NCBI GenBank assembly: GCA_007922305.1
Contig: ML677326.1
Coordinates: 53,394,453 to 53,458,452 of the forward strand
DNA: 64,000 bases
Reading direction: 5' to 3'
Source: Dermatemys mawii
Taxonomy: Eukaryota; Chordata; Testudines; Dermatemydidae
Each line of letters opens with the position of its first letter. Positions within the stretch are counted from its first letter, which is position 1. The notes beneath the pieces were generated by a model. That model was not told where the DNA came from, ran no database searches, and saw only the letters and a program-made list of their open reading frames with translations. The position numbers were made by a program, and so were the translations under genes. This document shows, one piece after another, positions 38,438 through 51,656 of the stretch.

Positions 38438-40263
38438 GATCAGTTTGTCCTGATATACATTTCTAACAAGTATTTAAAATGGCTAGTACATCAAATGACA
38501 GTGAAAGAAATCATAGATATCTATGCCAGGTGGCTTTGCTAAATATAGTTGTTTAGCAAATTGCTCACTGAATTGCTCACTGTTGGAACTGCTCACTGTT
38601 TTTCTCCTGCAAGTTTGCTGGAATAATAATTTTCCTTTTTGAATAAGAAACATACTCCACATCATCTCTGCTGGGCATCAAAACTACAGATTAATTAGAA
38701 ACCCATCAAGCAGTCTAATTAGGAATTAATTACCTAGTATATAACCGAACTAACACTTTCAAGTTAGGTAAAGAGCTAATATGATTCATATTAGGCAACA
38801 TTATTTTTGATGTGAAAGGTGTCTTGATAGATTTGCATGAACTGTATTTAAGATTTTTATACCCAATGCATTATTTTTCAAAACATAGTATATTTAGTGA
38901 TGGCCGTATAATAGCAATCATAAGGGAGTGTTTTGGATGAAAATATGGGGTAACTAACCAAGAAAGTTAATTATTGTGGAATTTAATGGTTTTTTAAATC
39001 ACTATTAAAAATCCAAATTCTGCCACATCATTAGTGCCAAGGTTCAGATTCTCTTTACCAATCCTGCAAAAGAAGGGAGAGAATTACATATTATTAAGGA
39101 AGGAGGATCTGTTTGATAAATAAATGGTATTAAAACAAAATGTTAAAAAACACTAAACTGCCTCTCTCCCTTCTTCTCCTAGGCACACAGATACACCTTT
39201 TCTTTTTTTTTTTTTTTTTTTTTTTTTTGAGTAAAAAGTAAACTGATCAGAATACTACAGTTTGAATAAATATTCAGAATAAAATTGGAGGTTTTTCAAA
39301 TTGGTCAGCAAAGCATTTATAGGTGATCTTTGCAGAGCTGGTGGTCACATAGTCCTGTCTCTACTACTTATTTCCAGCTGCTAAATATAAAAATGTATTA
39401 AACTTTTTCCCTAGTTTAACCTTTTCACATAAACAATTGCTGTGGTTGCTACAAAGATGTTCTGCAATATAATTCAAGCCCCATTGTCAGAATAATTTGA
39501 AAATGAACTACCGAAAGCATTGCAAAATTTACAATTGTGCGATGTCAGGGGATGGACCAGAACTGTTCCAAAAGGTCTTTTTAATTTGATTTTTATGATC
39601 CTGTTTAAAAGAAAGGGGGAAAAGATGCCAATTATTTGCAAACTTCTACTACTTAAAAAGAAGGTAGATTTGTGTCAGAAAGAGATAAATGCCATCTCCT
39701 TTGCACATTTCATTCCCTTTTTTAATATCTGTAGACAATTTTCCAAATATATGCTACAGTTCAAAGTAAAATAAGTCTCAGAAGCAGTATTTCTGCCATC
39801 CTGTCATTGCTGCTTCAACTTAGGATTTCATATATGAGTAAGAAATGAGCAGTTTTTCAATGCTGGAGTTTTTATCTGTCATCAGTTACCAAATAATGAT
39901 TCCTTGTATACTAATTTTATTTATGCAGCTCTCTTCTAAAGTACTCAAGGAGGATGGGATATTGTTGGTTTTATTTTTCTGACCATTTTTCTTTTGAAAT
40001 AATATTTTATGGAAATATTGTATTTATATTTATTATATATATACAATTTCTCCTTTTAAATTGTATTCACGTGACATTGCAGCATATTATATGTAAATAT
40101 ACTTCAACATTTTCCAAGTGAATATAGTATTCTATTCCATTACCGTTTTTTAATTCTATTGATTATGGTTTATTTTATTAATATGGTTTATTCTATTCTA
40201 TTCAGTATTCTGTTACTGGTTTTGTCATCTTGCATACATTATAAATCAACCTAAAACAAATTT
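38438..40263. other. Intronic stretch, no gene seen
   Basis: AT-rich, apart from the T homopolymer. The open frame at 39520-39774 shows no motif or splice context. Confidence 0.5.
39203..39228. repeat. Homopolymer: 26 T
   Basis: An uninterrupted run of 26 T. It could be the poly(A) tail of a minus-strand retroposon, but the following sequence was not recognised as one. Confidence 0.9.
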
Positions 40264-40378
40264 GGGCCTGATTCTGATCCCATTTGTAGATTCCTGGTGT
40301 AGATCAGGAGGGTCTCCAGTGAAGTCAGTATAGTTAAACTGGTGTAGATTCAGTGTCAAAGAGGTCAGAATCAGGCCC
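40264..40378. repeat. 115-bp palindromic MITE-like repeat
   Basis: GGGCCTGATTCTGATCCC at the left pairs with GAGGTCAGAATCAGGCCC at the right. The middle holds GTGAAGTCAGTATAGTTAAACTGG, typical of an old amniote palindromic repeat. No clear target duplication was seen. Confidence 0.75.
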
Positions 40379-41540
40379 TATATCTCTGAGTTTGTGTCTT
40401 TTCCATTTCAGGTTTTTATCCTGTGATGTGCTGATCATATTCCGGGAGATACTGAGAGCCCATTGATCAACTCCCATTGACTTCAGTGGGAGAGGAGGGA
40501 AATCAGCACCATCCATGATTGGAACTTTAGGCATTAGGTGCTAAATTCTGGACTCATGCACAGCCTGTTTGCAATCCCATTGATTTAAATGCAGTTGCAA
40601 GGGGTTTGTCAGTGAACAATTTAGTTCTAGGTTTATAAATAAGGACAAAATACTTTGTCAGAGGATACGTATGACTAGGAGAGAGAAGTGATTTTTCCAG
40701 AAGGAGCATTGGGCTCTGAAGTACACTTAACAATCACCCTTACATTTCTGCCTTTTCCATGCTTTTATGTTCTCACTAGTGTTTGTCTCTATGGCCTTGG
40801 CTTCAATGTGATTGATTTTTGTAATTTCTGATGAAGTACAATAAACTGTGGCGGCAATTGAATTCTTCTGAATGTTGCCCATAACTATGCATGGGGCTGT
40901 GTGTGTGTGTGAGTGATAGAGAGAGGGAGAGCAAGAGAGAGGGGTTTGTAGCTGATATGGTACATTTATTTCTGTCAATGTAAATGCTCTACTTTGATAC
41001 GAATTTTTCTTTAGGAACCATCTTATCAAGTGATACTGATATTGTCAACTGACTGTACCAAAGGGTAAACAATGGAATACCCTGAAATTTACTGTATGTT
41101 GTAATTTCATAAAAGTAAACCCAAAGCCTCTTATGCTGTTTTTTCTGGATTTTTTTAAATTTTTGATTGAATGCAGAGAGATGTCTGATGCAAAAACCTG
41201 GATGTGAACTTTCTATCTCACTAATTTTTCAAGGGTCAAGAATCAGAATCCAGCAGTAGATCCATAAAGGGACTTGGGTTCCTAAGTCCAACATTTAGGT
41301 GCTACTGAGATCCTCAAAACCTCTGCTCAGCTTCTGTCTAATTCTGTAGACACCCACATTTCCCACAGGACTGTCCCAAGGGGCTTAAGTTTCTGTCAGT
41401 GAGCATGGACACAGCTGCCTCAGTTTAGGTGCCCAGGGACCTATCTCACACATAAGCACTGGTGGGATTCTCAAACTAGGCATTTCTTGTCGACCCTAAT
41501 CCAATAGGTGTTCCTAAAGCATACCTAAACACACGCAGAA
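40379..41540. other. Intronic stretch with a (TG)n/(GA)n patch, no gene seen
   Basis: CCATTGACTTCAGTGGGAG at about 40476 is a landmark of the palindromic repeat group. GTGTGTGTGTGTGAGTG followed by AGAGAGGGAGAG at 40899-40943 is a simple repeat. Confidence 0.5.
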
Positions 41541-41715
41541 GGAAAGCGGGAAGAGGTGGGATTGCTCCCCCTCCCAGTAATTTTAACCCGGTGGTTAGAG
41601 CCCTCCCCCAAGATGTGAGAGACTGGGTTTCAGTCCCCCCATATATCTGATTTGGAGCAGGGATTTGAATTTGTGTCTCCACCCTCCCAGGAAAATGCCT
41701 CAAGTGTTGAAGTAT
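41541..41715. repeat. Possible tRNA-derived SINE-like fragment
   Basis: CGGTGGTTAGAGCCCTCCCC and ACTGGGTTTCAGTCCCCCC resemble spaced polymerase III A/B-box-like sequences of tRNA-derived repeats. The spacing is rough and I cannot name a family. It is weakly supported. Confidence 0.3.
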
Positions 41716-43690
41716 GAGGTATTCTGGGGCAGGTCTCTTTTAATCTCTTCTGTTGAAGTTGTTCCACTGTTTATAATAATTAAATGTTTTCCCCCATGTG
41801 GATCTAGCCCCCAGTTCTGAAACTTGTTAATGGATTATATCTGTGAATTACATCAAAACTCTGGATCTGAAAATTCCTGAGCTATCTTTCAGACGGTGGG
41901 AGAAATTCAAAATCCAGATTCTAAGTTGTCAGTTCTTACTGCTCCTTAAAATGATGAAACAGGTAACTTTGTCTTGGAGATTAACAAAACAAAAAGCGAT
42001 CACTCGGAAGTGTAAATTAAGATAAATTAAGATAAATAATTTAACAATGAACTGAGTGTACAGCATTCAGCTTATAGGGGCAGGTGATAAGCACTCAACA
42101 GGATAAGACCCTCACAGAACCTCTGTCTGTTTTAACTGATTTGATTTTGATCTGATTTAATAAATTAGATTTTTGCATTTAATTAACATTTTAATTGGTC
42201 ATTAGAATAAAGAAATCACATTTCTGAAGGTTTAATTCATATCAAATGTAAATTTGGCAAACCAGTCCCTAATCCAGATGCATTTGTCTTTTGAATGCTG
42301 AGGGGGATGTTAAACAGAAACGGCTTCAATTGCCTGTCATTTTGTAGATCTAGAGAGTAAAACAAAGATGTTTGGTTTCACATGCTCATTATATTGGAGC
42401 TAAAAAGGCATTTGGAGTGTAAACAAACTTATTTTACAGTTATGCTACTTAGTCCAGTCTTTTGCTACTTTTTATTACAAAATTTTGGAAGTATCCAAGA
42501 CATTAATCTCAGAAATTTTGGTTTCTTTTTGAGCTCAAGAAGTATAAAAAGGAATAATATATATCTAGAATTATAAATACTGACAAACATACTTATCCCT
42601 TGGGGTTTTCAAATACTGTTACAAATACTGTGTATTGAATATGTTTCCTAGGTCCTATGATCCATGATTTTTATGTTGAAAACATGGCCATTCTATATAC
42701 AGTCTGAGGACCAAATATAGCCATGAATAGATATACTTTTGGCTTTGTACCATTTATGATTATTGTTTGGTGTCCGGCACTATCTGGGCAATTTACAGGT
42801 TTAAATTGGGATATTCACAGTTTCACAGAAGGAGATCAAATACCCTGCTCCTGCTGCAGGCAGTTTTATCAAAGAGCTAGAAAACCACAATATAATCAGT
42901 TGTGATAGTCTGTACAAAAACAAACATTTTGCTGGTCTTACTAACGTTGGAGAATGTATTCTTATTCATATTTCCTCTGGGAGAGAATTCCAGTTGTGTG
43001 GGCCTATTAGTAAGCAAGCACTGCTGTTAACACATCAGTCAGGTCCTGGCCCATCATGCAACAGAACTTCCCTGATCAGTCAGATGAAGAGTTCTCTGGT
43101 GACGGGAATACCTGGTTGGCATAGAGCCAGTTATACTGTACATAGGAAATGAATTAAGGGAGGGGCATGGAGAAGAGAGGACTGAGCTGCACACTAGCCA
43201 TCTCTAGTTGGCATTATGGCCTTGAGGGTCTGTTACCAGCTATTGCAAGTAAAAGTAGTTATGAGAGTGTACCAGTTTTTGGGGGAAAGGTGAGAGAGGG
43301 GTCGTACCTGAATCCATTCCTAGCAAGTGGATCAGTGGAGCACAGAGGTAACAGTCACCAATGATTCCTCCTCCTCCGCCTGGGCCCTATGTTGAGTGCA
43401 GCTATTTACTGAATGTGCCGAATAGTCACACTTTCTGAAAGACTTCAGAACTTTTTTCTTTCCTAACGCTCTTGCCATAAAGGTCAGTTTACATTCCAAG
43501 ATATTTACTGTGAGAAAACGCAGCTAATGTAGAACCAGTGATGTTTGATACCTAATGTGCAAGGGAAAGAGGCTGTTTGCATAGTCGCACCTAACTATTT
43601 TTGGGCCATTAACTGACCTTTGCTGTGGGAGGAAATACTGACATTTGCTGATGTTAGGCAGCAGCAACCCAAGTATTCATCTGTTGCCCT
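41716..43690. other. Intronic stretch, no gene seen
   Basis: AT-rich sequence, nothing recognised. Confidence 0.5.
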
Positions 43691-44340
43691 CCCACAGCCT
43701 CAGAGGTAGGGGACTTTGTCTGGGCCAGAAGGGGAAAGAAAACCCTTTAAGGAGTGCACTCCTCCTCTCCTGGTGGCTCTGTGTCTAATTAGTGGACACA
43801 CACATGCTCAAGGGGGCCGGAGGGCTTATAAGCCCTTCCCCCAGACTGGGGGACCATTCTTTCTGGGAAGAAAAGCCTGCCTCCTGTTGCCCCCTTCCCT
43901 TGGGATTAGAGTAGGGCCAGGTTTGGGGGCCTTGCTGAGCACATCATTCTAGTTGCCTTTTGGGGGCTGGGAAGGAATTTTTCCTTCACTGCCAGATTGG
44001 TCATGGCAGTGGGAGCCTGGTGGGATAGGTTAGATTGTAAAATTTATATTGTTGCAACATGGCAGATCAGCACAGGTAATTCATCCTGTAGGGGGTCTGG
44101 CTTTCTGGTGAACCAGAATTGGAAGAGGATTAGGAGGAGGCATCCCGTAAAGAAGATGGGGAATGGGATCAGAGCTCCCAATGTCTTGTACAAAGAGGAG
44201 ACAACCCCCTCTTCCCCATCTCTTTAACTGATGTCCAGGAGAACGGCAGTGGGGTTCCAGCAATGACGCTGAGATCAGGTTAATGGTGTGGGGGGGAGGG
44301 GCTGATGGCAATCCACCCCCATATGGATTAGATTACAAAG
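43691..44340. repeat. GC-richer dispersed repeat, unclassified
   Basis: A compositional island with CTTATAAGCCCTTCCCCCAG and GGGGGCTGGGAAGGAATTTT, phrases I associate with a reptile mid-repetitive family. The first phrase could contain a TATA box of an LTR (GGCTTATAAGCC near 43826). Boundaries and class are uncertain, and open frames inside have no motif. Confidence 0.4.
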
Positions 44341-44630
44341 GAAGGATGACCTGCACTGAATTTATTTCCTGATAGTTACCAGATTAATTTACTTAATACA
44401 TTTCCTGGTATCTTGCCTGCTTCCTGTGCTGTCCAGGACAATCTCTGGAGTGCTTCTTCCACTGGCTATAGTGCACTGCAATTGTCTGTTGCATGCTGCC
44501 TGGATCCTTAGTTAGATGAACTAGTTTGCTGGGTAGTGGCAGAACAGGAAATGGCAGACCTGCCAGCTGGCTTCTTAGTAGTCACGGAGGAAGTATTTGT
44601 GGTAAAGTTCTTTTTCACAGTTTTCCACCC
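44341..44630. other. Intronic stretch, no gene seen
   Basis: Nothing recognised. Confidence 0.4.
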
Positions 44631-44825
44631 CAAGTATTGCCAACCGTAAATGTTCAGAAATCATGACTCAGACCCCACTGAAATCCAGGCATTTTAAAAT
44701 TAATATAGCTTGGTTCTTTTGATTTGCCTTCTATTTTTTGAGCTTTTAGATGACATGTTTTTAGCTTTTTCTTGAAAGTCCATTTCTCTAGGACTCCAAG
44801 AGCTAGGGCTTTAACTAAATAGGCA
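44631..44825 (+). repeat. Interspersed MITE-like repeat, family D, copy 1
   Basis: It starts AAGTATTGCCAACCGTAAAT and continues with TTCAGAAATCATGACTCAG, TTGATTTGCCTTCTATTTTTTG and AGCTAGGGCTTTAAC. The same order of words occurs at 52485-52700. The AGTATTGCCAACC end is, to my recollection, the terminus of a common turtle repeat. Confidence 0.6.
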
Positions 44826-47800
44826 AATAATGGAAGTTGTAAGACTTGTCAACATGTTTTTAAATGTTTAGATGCACGTTCAGTAACTATTTCCAATTTT
44901 GCAGTAATAAACTCACAGTAGTAGACAGTTCTCTGATATTTCCGGATGGTAGTTGCTTGAAGTTTTCAAGTGTCTTTAGTTTTAAATTTCAAAAGCCACA
45001 TAAAGTGTGTGCTTTTGTTTAAAGATATTTAATGTCTTGCAAATTTAAAAATACAGTTTGAATCAGCAGCATCAGAAACATTCATTGACTAAAACATAAT
45101 TGGTATTATTGAATGATGACATTTTGAAAAACGTGTGAAGAATTGTACCATGAGGTAAACAGAAGTGTCAAGTAACACTTTTTTTAAGATGCCAACCTAA
45201 CCTATTTATATATCTTGAGGTTTTAACAAGAGATTCAAAATTTCTATTATTTTACAGAGGTCTTTCATGAATACATTTGGTTAGCTCCTAAACAGTCTAA
45301 TAGTGCCCGAGTTGATTCACACATTGATATTAAAATATCAATTTTTTTCCTTGTCATTGCCACAACAGCCATTAAATCCATAAAAGCTGTGTTTGTTGTG
45401 TTCAGAGATGGGACTGAGCTACAAAACTGGGATCCAGATATTTAGATACAAAGCAATTATTGCTTGGGTTCATCTTGAATCTGGAATTCTAGTTTGGTCC
45501 ATCATGGAGATACGGGCCAGTTAAAAAATTATGTTCTAGGTTTTGATTACAACTTTCTTGTCCTTAGCCATCCCTAGAATAATTGGGAAAGAGGTTCTGA
45601 AACAGAAATTTGTTAGAACACATCTGTCCCCCAAGGAGACCCAAAGTTTTTATTTTCTTTTCAATCCAGTTTTAGTTTTTATCCAAGGATGTTTGGATGT
45701 AAATTGATGTCTAGAAATTGAAAACATAGTTTGGTAATCCTTGGGCACCTTTTGAAGATGTGGTGTCATCCCACCGCCAATTAGGACATTTTAAAAAAAT
45801 TAATCTATCCTCCACACTGCTCACCCACTTCTGTTTATTGAGCAGTTCAGGACTACATTCTAAAATACCCAACACAATAGCAGCATATCAGGAAATCATT
45901 GCAAAATCTTCAAACTGGATTGTGTTAATGTGAATTTAGGTACCTTTTAGTTTGTACTAGCGGGATCTATGTGAGGCAGTTACATAAGTGTACACTGCAA
46001 TTCACACCTCCATGGTCTATAATGTGGGGCTGTGTAGAGAAGCCATCCTAGTCACTCCCCTAGTCAAGTGATTTCTTCATAACTTTCCAGAACTAGTCCC
46101 ATGTAAAATATGTCACTTTTGATTTGTTAGTGTTTTGCTGATTTTTGTTTCACGTACTGCAATTTCTAGAGCTTCACTTTACGATTCAGGTTCACGTGGT
46201 GAAACTCACCTCAAATCAAACGGCATGTTTTGTTATGTTCTGTGAGTTCTATCTGAGTTAATTTGATCCAGAAGCCATGTGACCAATTTTTAATGTTTTG
46301 CTACAAAACTGCAAACCTCAGCCTGAAAAAGCCAGAGACAACAAGGAAGATTTTCAAATTGTTTCTCATTTCATTGCAACCTCTTTCTGGCATTTCAGAT
46401 GATCCATTATCCTCACTGTGTCCTAATGTCAGATGGAGAAGTAACTGAAAAACTAGTTCAGATGTTTCATAAAAATGTTCAGCATGTTCCTTGACAGGAT
46501 CTTTTATTTATTTTTTCTGTGGCTATATAAATAATAGTTGGATTCTCCCAAAAGTTCAAGATACCTATAGAGATGTTTTCAGAAAGGGAAAAAACACAAA
46601 TACAAACTACTTCAATATTCTGTGTATTCTTGTTTTTCTCTTTTTCCTTCTTGTTCTGGACTTCATAGATTTTCTGAATACTAAATATTATAGTCAGTAC
46701 CATAATTACAATAATGCATGCCTGATTCTGCTGTCACAGCCATTTTACAGCAGAGTAATTCCATTAATTTCAGTACAGTTTTCATGGGTTTAAGTGACAA
46801 GACAATCAGGCTCTGAGATAGTATTCTCTCTGTGTACTAGGCAGAGACAGATTGTTCATTTCATGTGTCACTTGCAGAACGTCAGCTGCAGTGAGGGCAA
46901 AGAGTTCACATAATAGGAACACTTTATAAACAAGGCAAATGATTGTGGTGGTGTTTCTATGCCCAATTTGTCTCTAAGCCCCAACTGCAGTTTAAATTGC
47001 TGTACTGAGATCAAAGTTGTTCATCTCCTTAATATAAAGTAAAGAGAAAATTATATACACACTCAGCACCAAATTATGGTTGGCTGCTACATGAAGAAGT
47101 GCATTAGATAACTTACAGCCACTAAAAGCAGCCCAGATTGGAGGAGCAAATTCTGGCTCCTCCACAAAACCTGTGCAAAGACTACTTTTCAGACTTTCTG
47201 CATCAGGAGCTATGAAGGGCATTCCAGTACACAGGTTATTTCTAATCTGGGCAAGAATAGTCTGCACTGAGGAGGGGAGAAGGCAACTGTTTTTGGGACC
47301 ATTACTGGTTTGGACACCCATTAACACACCCTTAATGTGAACCTGTTTTGGTAGCTAAGAATAACATTTTTGGAAGTTGGCACTACACATACACAATACA
47401 GCTCCATGACTTGCCACATCCGACACATTTGGATATAATGCTCGCTCCGTGGATTGATGATGAATGAAATGGCCAGTTCTGCTTTTATGATTTTCAATTC
47501 CAAGGCTATGGGGGGAAAATGCAATATTGGAGAAATGGGACATTTCTTATGATTTATGTCAAAAGTATATAGCCCCAGCAGTTCTATATTATAACTTTAA
47601 ATTGAAAAAAAAAAATCTATGTAAACAAGAGGCAAAGTGAGCACAGCCACTATTGACATTGAATTGTGCTTGCTAAATAATTCGTCACACTGCTTGATAG
47701 AGGACATGGCCAAGAGCACCAATCTCAGGTCAGTTGTCAGACTACAGGGCATATACCCCAGACTGATGGTGTACTCTATCATAAGATTTTACCAAATCAG

Positions 47801-48010
47801 TTAACAAATCTGTGCTTCCAAAATACTGTATTAGTTATTATGAAGCCACAGACAGTCACCGTTAGGCCCTCTAGCCCCTCATTCACCATCCAGACAAACT
47901 AGACTTCTGTGATAAATGAATATTAAAAACCAGAAATCCCATATATTAGGTTTTTCCAGTTCCAGAGAATCAAACACTCACCCCAGATCAATATGTACTT
48001 CTGGATCTAA
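44826..48010. other. Intronic stretch, no gene seen
   Basis: Contains a palindromic-repeat relative at 46722-46815 (GCCTGATTCTGCTGTCACAG to AGTGACAAGACAATCAGGC). The minus-strand open frame at 46992-47327 shows no domain I can recognise. Confidence 0.45.
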
Positions 48011-48690
48011 CCCAAAACCACACTGGTAGCCAGTTCTTTAGTAAACTAAACTAAAGGTTTATTAATATAATAAAAAAGAGAGTTATTAAATGGTTAAAAT
48101 GAATCATATACATTACAGTTGATGTCAGAGTTTGTAGATCAGGATAATAGCAGCGATGTTAAATCTTCTAGCTTGCGGTACGTCTCTCTGGATCACTCAA
48201 AAGACTGGGGGACCTCAGTCCATTGTTCAAAGTTTCCCTTTGTTAGAAATCATTGTCCAATGATGTGAGGCAGGAAAGAGGTCAGGATGATCTCACAGCC
48301 TCCATTTATATCTTCAGCCCATGTGCATGGAAAGTTACTGTCACAAGCATGGAGTCAAGTATCAAATGTTCTCCCAATGCCTTGCTGAGTCAGTGAGCCT
48401 CCATTGTCTATATGGTCTCTGAGCTGTCCTCAGGAGGAGCCCATTGGAAGAGTTAATTCTTCTTAATGGCCCATCAACCATGGCTGGCTGGTCTTGATGT
48501 AAATCTGCCTTGTGGATATTACCCAGAAACACGACATGTTTGAGATACAAATACAGAGCAAAGATTTATAACTTCATATACAATGATAATACACACATAT
48601 AAATAGGATAACATTGTTCAACAGATCACAACTTTTCTAATGATACCTTACAAGACATACTTTGTGTTAGATTTATCACAAACATACGAC
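48011..48690 (-). repeat. Probable old LTR-like dispersed repeat
   Basis: GGTTTATTAATATAATAAAA near 48056 reads on the minus strand as a polyadenylation-type region. The following GGACCTCAGTCCATTGTTCA and CAATGATGTGAGGCAGG are phrases of a reptile dispersed repeat. No termini or coding sequence were found. Confidence 0.4.
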
Positions 48691-50135
48691 ACTAGTGATA
48701 CATTAATGGTTGCAAAAGAGTTGATACATCAGTGTTGAAACCTTAGTGTGAATATGGTCATCTTTCTTTTTATATTGAATGACATAGGGTTGTAGCACAG
48801 GGTGAACAATAAAATTAAATGAGTTGAACCTATATTTCCAAATTAGCATGTTCATGGTTGTGCATGTGTAACTACATTGCTGGCCATGGACTCATGCCCT
48901 GAAATGTGACTATACCTCAGTACCATCCTGGCTTGAGAAATTTTTTTTCAAATGTTTTGTAGTTCATTTTCCCAAAACTGTGTGTATCATCCCGAAAGGA
49001 ATTGGCATAGCAACTATATAGGTAAATAGGTACATGCTGTAGGTGGGTGAATTATACAGTAAGTAAAATATATAGTAATATTTTTAGCAAGTTTGCAAGT
49101 ATAGACAATTATACATTTTTAGGATAGAAGGGTGAGAATTATACTAGTCGGCTTAATTATGTGTATGTCTTATGTGCTATGTTGATGCCATAATTTGTTC
49201 CTACAGCATAACCACATTACTGCTTTATCTCCCTCTTTTTTATATCACCAGAAGAAATCAATGAGAATTAGTCCTAATTTGTGAAGTCCTTTTATGCATA
49301 AGTTTAGTCACTTTGGATTGGTTTATCTCTTAGCACTTTCTATTGGTCTTGCCAAAATTTTCCTTAATAATATCAAGTTCTCTTTTTTGATGAGTGGTGG
49401 GATGTTTTGAGACTTATGAAATTAATAAATTGTATGGTGGAAGTTTTGATGCTTGGTATATGTAATTTTTTAAATGTAAAATGGATTCATTGAAGTTAAT
49501 TATCTAATTTCCTTTTATATAGTAGTTGTGATAGGTAATTCCAGAAATATGAGCATACTACTCATTGGAGTATTTGTCGCAGTTGTTCAAATGATACTGG
49601 TATTCCATCATTGTGTACATTAGCCAGAGACTCCTTCCCAACTCATATGTTTTCATTTTAATCTTCACTGCTTATTTTAAAAGTCTGATTTCCTGGTGTA
49701 TTACCAGGATGGGTGTCTTTAAAATCAATATACAAATATGGGATTGGAGGTCTTTGGGTAAATGTGTTGAATAATTTGTTTCTGTCCATGTCTTCTGTGA
49801 GATGAATTCTCTTCTTACACTAGTTTCACATCTGTATAATTCTACTCACTTCATTATTATCTATTATTTCTGTTATGGCAATTCCCCACAGTCAGGGTCC
49901 ATTCACACACCAGAAGAAACAGGGGAAATCCTTGTCCCAGGGAGGTCAACAGCAATATTCCCACTGACTTAATGGAGTACAGGATTTCACTCACAGTCCC
50001 TGCACCAAAGAGCACATGATCTAATGGAGTTAATCCTCTCAATTCAAAGCTGCCTTAAAATATGCAGACATAGCTAATGGAAGATTCTCCCTGTGTTGGG
50101 AAATCCTTTAATACTATAATGCTACCAACATCGCT
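48691..50135. other. Intronic stretch, no gene seen
   Basis: AT-rich sequence. Nothing recognised. Confidence 0.5.
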
Positions 50136-50640
50136 TCAGAATTCTGTTGGCAACGAGCATGTCTGGGGAAAGGGAAGCATGGCTCTGGACATGCCTCCTG
50201 TACCAGTGTGATACTTCAAAGCAGAGTAGACCAATGTATGTTCATTTTCATCATCCGAGTCAGGTGCCACTAGGAGGTTGATTTTCTTTTTTGGTGGTTC
50301 GGCTTCTGTAGTTTCATCTGAGTGTTGCTCTTTTAAGATTTCTGAAAGCATACACACCCTGTCCCAATCAGATTTTGGAAGGCACTTCAGATTCTTAGAC
50401 CTGGGGTTGAAAGCTGTAGCTATTTTTAGAAATTTCATATTGGTACCTTCTTTATGTTTTGTCAAATCTGCTGTGAAAGTGTTCTTCATATGAATGACAT
50501 GTGCTGGGTCATCATCCGAGACTGCTATAAGATAAAATACATGGCAGAATGGGGGTAAAACAAAACAGGAGACATACAATTTTCCCACAAGCAGTTCAGT
50601 CACAAATGTAATCAACACCCTATTTTTTAAATGAGCATCA
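50136..50640 (-). pseudogene. hAT (Ac/ZBED-like) transposase fragment
   Basis: The minus-strand frame contains VTELLVGKLYVSC, SDDDPAHVIHMKNTFTADL, FLKIATAFNPRSKNLKCLP, DWDRVCMLSEILKEQ and a KKK-acidic linker (PPKKKINLLVAPDSDDENEH). This order matches the middle to C-terminal portion of hAT transposases of the ZBED type, just before the dimerisation region. The expected D-P-R-F motif reads NPRS, so a conserved residue is lost. The N-terminal zinc finger, most of the catalytic region and the dimerisation domain are absent. It is a truncated relic with no role in GPM6A, although it lies only about 1 kb upstream of the exon. Confidence 0.85.
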
Positions 50641-51056
50641 TCAGCATGGAAGCACTAGGAAAGCTGGGAAGGAGCAAGCATGGGGAGAAAAATGTAAGTG
50701 CAGGAGAAGAAAAGAGACATGGGATCTGAGTAAACTCATCATAGTACTGTAAGGCTGAATATACTCAACCTCAAAGGTCAAAAATTTAAGCCACTGTAGA
50801 GTATTAAAGCTTTGTGGTTCACGGCTCTTTTGAGCTAAGATCAAGCATAGTATCTAAACTATTTTCATTTTCTAGGTCCTTTTCTGATTTCACTTAAACT
50901 GGTGTAAATCAGGAGCCCTAAAGTAAGTGGAGTTATACTGGTATAAAAGGCAAACCAGGCCCTAAGTGTGCGCACACGGGGATTTTTTATCAGCACTTTT
51001 GTCACTGTACTATCTGAGTGCTAAACAATGTGTTTATCCTCACTCCAACATGCCAG
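50641..51056. other. Intronic stretch, no gene seen
   Basis: At 50890-50965, ACTGGTGTAAATCAGGAGCC and GGCAAACCAGGCCCTAAG are pieces of the palindromic repeat group. Confidence 0.5.
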
Positions 51057-51212
51057 TGAGGTATTATCCCTGTTTTACAGAAGGGAACTGAAGCACAGAG
51101 AGACTAAATGACCTGTCCAATCTCATGCAGATAGCCTGAAGTGGAACAGGGAATTGAATATAGTTCTACTGAGCCTCAGGCCACTGCCCTGATTACTGTA
51201 CCATCCTTCCTC
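51057..51212 (+). repeat. MIR-like SINE remnant
   Basis: TATTATCCCTGTTTTACAGA, AGGGAACTGAAGCACAGAGA and CTAAATGACCTGTCCAATCT reproduce the MIR core. A tail of GCCACTGCCCTGATTACTGT follows the same family. Confidence 0.8.
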
Positions 51213-51636
51213 TCTAGTTTTGTTTAGGTCCTCTTCTATAATCCATTAGCTGAGCAACTAGAATAATGATTATAGGTTTAGCCTAGTTTCTGCATGGTAA
51301 TCTGCTCTGAATAGAAACACCAGAAGCACATAAAATGCAGGTGATTCACACTGCTTAATAGTTTCCTTTTAGTCAGGATTGTTGGTGCTCAATGGGTCAA
51401 ACAACTGAGAAGTCATAAGAGCTGAACGAACTGCCCTCCATTTTCTGATGCTGAGGACAGTGACAGTGTAGGGAAGGTTGTATTGTTGATGCCTGACATG
51501 CTCTCTCCGTGGCCTGCAATCTTCAGTTTCCAGAGCCACAGGAAATGTGCTATATACATTAACACAAATATTGCTTTACATCAAGAAAAGGTGTTGGTGC
51601 TTTTAGAATAGACGTACAATAAAAAGTGTTGTCATA

Positions 51637-51656
51637 TTATTTTCTTTCCTATGCAG
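51637..51656 (+). promoter_or_regulatory. Splice acceptor of the GPM6A exon
   Basis: A pyrimidine-rich stretch (ttattttctttcctatgcag) ends in AG directly before the codon-split glycine. It fits a functional 3' splice site and sets the exon start, because the reading frame upstream of it ([10 protein letters not shown]) is unrelated to M6 proteins. Confidence 0.9.

Larger units (their letters stand above)
1..51656 (+). other. GPM6A: Inferred GPM6A 5' intron (upstream of the recognised exon)
   Basis: No other GPM6A coding sequence was recognised in these 51.6 kb. In vertebrates the exon at 51657 follows a short first coding exon of about a dozen codons across a very long intron, so this stretch is probably intronic. 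A first exon that small could be missed by eye, and part of the stretch could lie upstream of a proximal promoter. The sequence is AT-rich and interrupted by the mobile elements listed separately. Confidence 0.6.

Noticed and set aside
46992..47327. 111-codon minus-strand frame
   Set aside because: No domain, splice context or codon pattern supports it. Length is within chance for this composition when repeats are present.
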